Source of the DNA: Symbiobacterium terraclitae
GTDB taxonomy: Bacteria > Bacillota > Sulfobacillia > Symbiobacteriales > Symbiobacteriaceae
NCBI RefSeq assembly: GCF_017874315.1
Contig: NZ_JAGGLG010000005.1
Span: forward strand, 62,001-126,000
Direction: 5' to 3'
Length of the DNA: 64,000 nt
Part shown: positions 62,042 through 64,000 of the stretch, piece after piece
Layout: each line of letters begins with the position of its first letter
Numbering within the stretch: position 1 is the stretch's first letter
Notes under the pieces: generated by a model
What the model was told of the DNA's origin: nothing
The model's database searches: none
The model's input: only the letters and a program-made list of their open reading frames with translations
Program-made: the position numbers and the translations under genes

Positions 62042-62944
62042 CTACCTCTCCTGCGCCAGCGCGATGGCTTTCCGCACGAGGCCGCCGGCGCGCTCCAGCG
62101 CCTCGCGGGCCGCAGCCGGGTCCACGCCGGCCACCAGGGCCACGATGGCCTGCTTCACGGAGCCGCCCGCCGCGCTCAGTGCGCGCCCGGCCGTCTCCTC
62201 GTCGGTCTCGGCGGCCAGGGCGACCATGCGGACGGCCCGCTGCCGAAGCTTCTCGTTGGACGCCTGCATATCGACCATGAGGTTGGTATATACCTTGCCG
62301 AGCCGGATCATGGCTCCGGTGCTCAGCATGTTCAGCACCATCTTCTGGGCGGTGCCCGCCTTCATGCGGGTGGAGCCCATCACGACCTCCGGGCCGACCA
62401 CCGGCGCGATCGCGACGTCCGCGGCGGCGGCCAGCGCGGAGCCGGGGTTGTTGGTCACGGCGACCGTCGCACACCCCCTGCGCCGGGCCTCCTCGACGGC
62501 GGCCACCGTGTACGGCGTCCGGCCGCTGGCGGCGATGCCCACCACCACATCCCCGGCCTTCACCCGTGCGGCGATGTCGGCCACGCCCTGCTCCCGGGAG
62601 TCCTCAGCCCCCTCGCGGGTCACGAAGACCGCCTCGGGGCCCCCGGCAATGACCCCCTGCACGAGATCGTGCGGCGTGCCGTAGGTCGGCGGGATCTCCG
62701 AGGCGTCCAACACGCCGAGGCGGCCGCTGGTGCCGGCGCCGACGTAGAAGAGGCGGCCGCCCTCCCGGAGGCGGGCCGCGATCAGGTCGATGGCCCGGGC
62801 GATCCGCGGCAGCTCCTGCTCCACGGCCAGGGCGACCAGCTTGTCCTGCTCGTTGATGATGCGGACCATCTCCTCGGTCGAGACCTGGTCGATGTTCCGC
62901 GATGCTTCCAGCCTGCTCTCTGTCACGAGGTGGTCAGTGTCCAT
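62042..62944 (-). CDS. murQ: N-acetylmuramic acid-6-phosphate etherase MurQ
   Basis: 300-aa SIS-domain etherase that splits MurNAc-6-P into GlcNAc-6-P and D-lactate. Family motifs: ESRLEASRNIDQ (about 9-20), FYVGAGTSGRLGVLDASEIPPT (about 66-87, quoted as GAGTSGRLGV and DASE), GIAASGRTPY (about 136-145) and VVGPEVVMGSTRMKAGTAQK (about 182-201). ATG at 62944 with GGGGGAG 7 bases upstream (MD at 62950 possible). It overlaps the nagR stop by 11 bases. Its presence downstream of the regulator links MurNAc recycling to GlcNAc control. Confidence 0.95.
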   Translation of the reverse strand: MDTDHLVTESRLEASRNIDQVSTEEMVRIINEQDKLVALAVEQELPRIARAIDLIAARLREGGRLFYVGAGTSGRLGVLDASEIPPTYGTPHDLVQGVIAGGPEAVFVTREGAEDSREQGVADIAARVKAGDVVVGIAASGRTPYTVAAVEEARRRGCATVAVTNNPGSALAAAADVAIAPVVGPEVVMGSTRMKAGTAQKMVLNMLSTGAMIRLGKVYTNLMVDMQASNEKLRQRAVRMVALAAETDEETAGRALSAAGGSVKQAIVALVAGVDPAAAREALERAGGLVRKAIALAQER

Positions 62945-63686
62945 GTCCATTCTCCCCCTGGGTGCGAAGCTCGGCGACGAACCGGTAGCGGTCCCCTCGA
63001 TAGTATGAGAGCACCAGCTCCACCGGCCTGTCCCACTGATCGTGCACGAGTCGCTCCATGTGCATCAGCGGGGTGCCGGGCCGCACGTTGAGCACCTCCG
63101 CCTGCCACTCCTCGGCCGGCACCGCCTCCAGGGTCTGGGTGGCCCGGAGCAGCTGCAGGTCGTACCGGTTGCGCAGCTGGTCGTAGAGCGACTGGCCCTC
63201 CAGGTCCAGCGTCAGGACCCCGGGACAGGCGTCGACGGTCAGGTGCGAGATCTCCAGCGCCAGGGGCTCGTCGTCGGCCAGACGCAGTCGTTCCAGGCGG
63301 TAGATGGGCGTCCCCTCCCTGCACTGCAGGGCCGCTGCCACCCGCGAGTCCGCGGGAACCTCGGCGGCCGAGAGCACGCGGGTCGCCGGGCGGAGCCCCC
63401 GCCGGCGCATGTCCTCCGTGAAGCCGCTGACCAGCGTGAGCGGCTGCACGATCTTGGGGCTGGCCACGAAGCTGCCCTTGCCCTGCTCGCGCACCAGGTA
63501 CCCTTCCACTTCCAGCTGGACCAGGGCCTGCCGGGCCGTCATGCGGCTCACCCCGAACCGGTCGCTCAGTTCACGTTCAGAGGGTACCCGGTCCCCCGGC
63601 CTCAACCGACCGGCTTTCATATCATCCAGCAAGCAGTTCTTGATTTGGTGGTACAGCGGAGCGGGCTCCTCCTTCAGCCTGGCCAG
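62934..63686 (-). CDS. nagR: GntR/UTRA-family regulator NagR
   Basis: 250-aa regulator if started at CTG 63686. The wHTH domain PLYHQIKNCLLDDMKAG and PSERELSDRFGVSRMTARQA (about 11-27 and 36-55) is complete only with this upstream extension; starting at TTG 63632 would drop the first helix. AGGAGGG stands exactly 6 bases before the CTG, so a non-AUG start is probable; ATT further up is possible. The C-terminal UTRA domain binds the effector (about 80-240). In NagR/YvoA the effector is GlcN-6-P or GlcNAc-6-P. It probably represses its own operon and the importer and hexosaminidase genes. Confidence 0.88.
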   Translation of the reverse strand: MARLKEEPAPLYHQIKNCLLDDMKAGRLRPGDRVPSERELSDRFGVSRMTARQALVQLEVEGYLVREQGKGSFVASPKIVQPLTLVSGFTEDMRRRGLRPATRVLSAAEVPADSRVAAALQCREGTPIYRLERLRLADDEPLALEISHLTVDACPGVLTLDLEGQSLYDQLRNRYDLQLLRATQTLEAVPAEEWQAEVLNVRPGTPLMHMERLVHDQWDRPVELVLSYYRGDRYRFVAELRTQGENGHGH

Positions 63687-63707
63687 ATCAATCCCTCCTG
63701 TTCCCGA

Positions 63708-63736
63708 ACCACTGGTCTATACCACATATACCACTT
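63708..63736. promoter_or_regulatory. Double NagR operator upstream of nagR
   Basis: TGGTCTATACCA (63713-63724) matches the NagR/DasR operator pattern, and the overlapping CATATACCAC on its right makes a second half-site, on the minus strand read GTGGTATATGTGG. It lies about 25 bases before the nagR start, fitting autoregulation, and could also affect the divergent gene at 63843. Confidence 0.7.
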
Positions 63737-63842
63737 CCGGAACCCTGATGCAAGTGAAGATGGTAACGGAAACCAAATAATGCCAGACAACGTATTATAT
63801 GGTGGGCGATGCGCTCCGGCTACGTCATACGGGGGGTGTTTC

Positions 63843-64000
63843 GGTGCTGGAGAAAGCCCTCAGGCTCATCGGCTTTCTGGCGCGCAAAGACGAGCACCGG
63901 GAGCCGGATCACCACGCGCTGATGCGGGCAGCACTGCAGCGCGTGGAGAACGCGCGCCAGATGTTCCGCGAAGCCCGCACGTTGGAGGAACTGGACCTGG
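63843..64000 (+). CDS. Small conserved-type protein, 3' end outside window (DUF2508-like)
   Basis: GTG start at 63843 after GGGGGG. The first 52 codons read MLEKALRLIGFLARK, then a charged helix ending QRVENARQMFREARTLEELDL. This helix with its final LEELDL turn resembles the small DUF2508/YaaL proteins of Firmicutes; the assignment is tentative with half of the protein missing. It is divergent from nagR across a 156-base region containing the double operator. Confidence 0.5.

Overview
The window is GC-rich (roughly 65-70 percent by eye) with strong AGGAGG-type ribosome binding sites, many GTG/TTG starts and gene families typical of spore-forming Firmicutes (GlpP, YfkAB, FadF-type ETF oxidoreductase, DUF2512, PrsW, NamZ, MurQ). 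High GC plus Firmicute gene content points to a Symbiobacterium-like clostridial thermophile. This is inferred from gene content only. No rRNA, tRNA, CRISPR array, insertion sequence or prophage was found.

Layout. 1-2.5 kb: C-terminus of a cysteine desulfurase, a 520-base non-coding stretch with promoter- and terminator-like elements, a YdcF-type protein and a nitroreductase. 2.6-28 kb and 60-63.7 kb: a large amino-sugar / cell-wall-sugar island. It has two similar oligopeptide-type ABC importers (2.6-8.6 and 20.6-27.7 kb, each B-C-D-F, a small two-helix membrane protein, then the binding protein). It also has GH20 and GH3 (NagZ) hexosaminidases, the exo-muramidase NamZ, two AmlE-like serine hydrolases, AnmK, a PIG-L deacetylase homologue, a GH4 phospho-glycosidase, two BadF-type sugar kinases, and a nagR-murQ-nagA-nagB operon. 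The expected flow is import of (anhydro)muropeptides or GlcNAc oligomers, trimming by NamZ/NagZ/GH20, phosphorylation by AnmK and the BadF kinases, then MurQ, NagA and NagB to fructose-6-phosphate. A TGGTATATACA-type near-palindrome precedes both importer operons, the GH20/kinase pair and nagR itself, so NagR probably controls the island.

27.7-31.5 kb is the oddest part. Three unrelated tandem-repeat arrays lie within 3.8 kb: 33-nt degenerate units; 25 consecutive units of exactly 19 nt with a higher-order pattern; and four ~170-nt units that each start with a long hairpin. They are interspersed with a MurK-like kinase, a DUF4177 gene and a nucleotidyltransferase whose reading frame runs into the third array.

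31.5-60 kb is mostly housekeeping and accessory genes: a heterodimeric ABC exporter, Nudix, a chemotaxis receptor, radical SAM YfkAB, GlpP, a ThrE-type exporter pair, an MBL-fold hydrolase, a FadF-like oxidoreductase with a FadR-type operator, PrsW, SCP2, acyl-CoA ligase, an acyl-carrier-like protein, GabT, DUF4037, DUF3825, DUF2512, HD, a PduO adenosyltransferase, a HAD hydrolase, a secreted lipase and a MacB-type ABC pair. At 39.8-40.2 kb an ArsC/Spx-family gene has an in-frame TGA exactly at the first cysteine of its CxxC motif, with a SECIS-like hairpin just downstream. It is best read as a selenoprotein that ordinary gene calling would truncate. The most notable findings are this selenoprotein, the 19-nt array, the hairpin repeat array and the NagR regulon.
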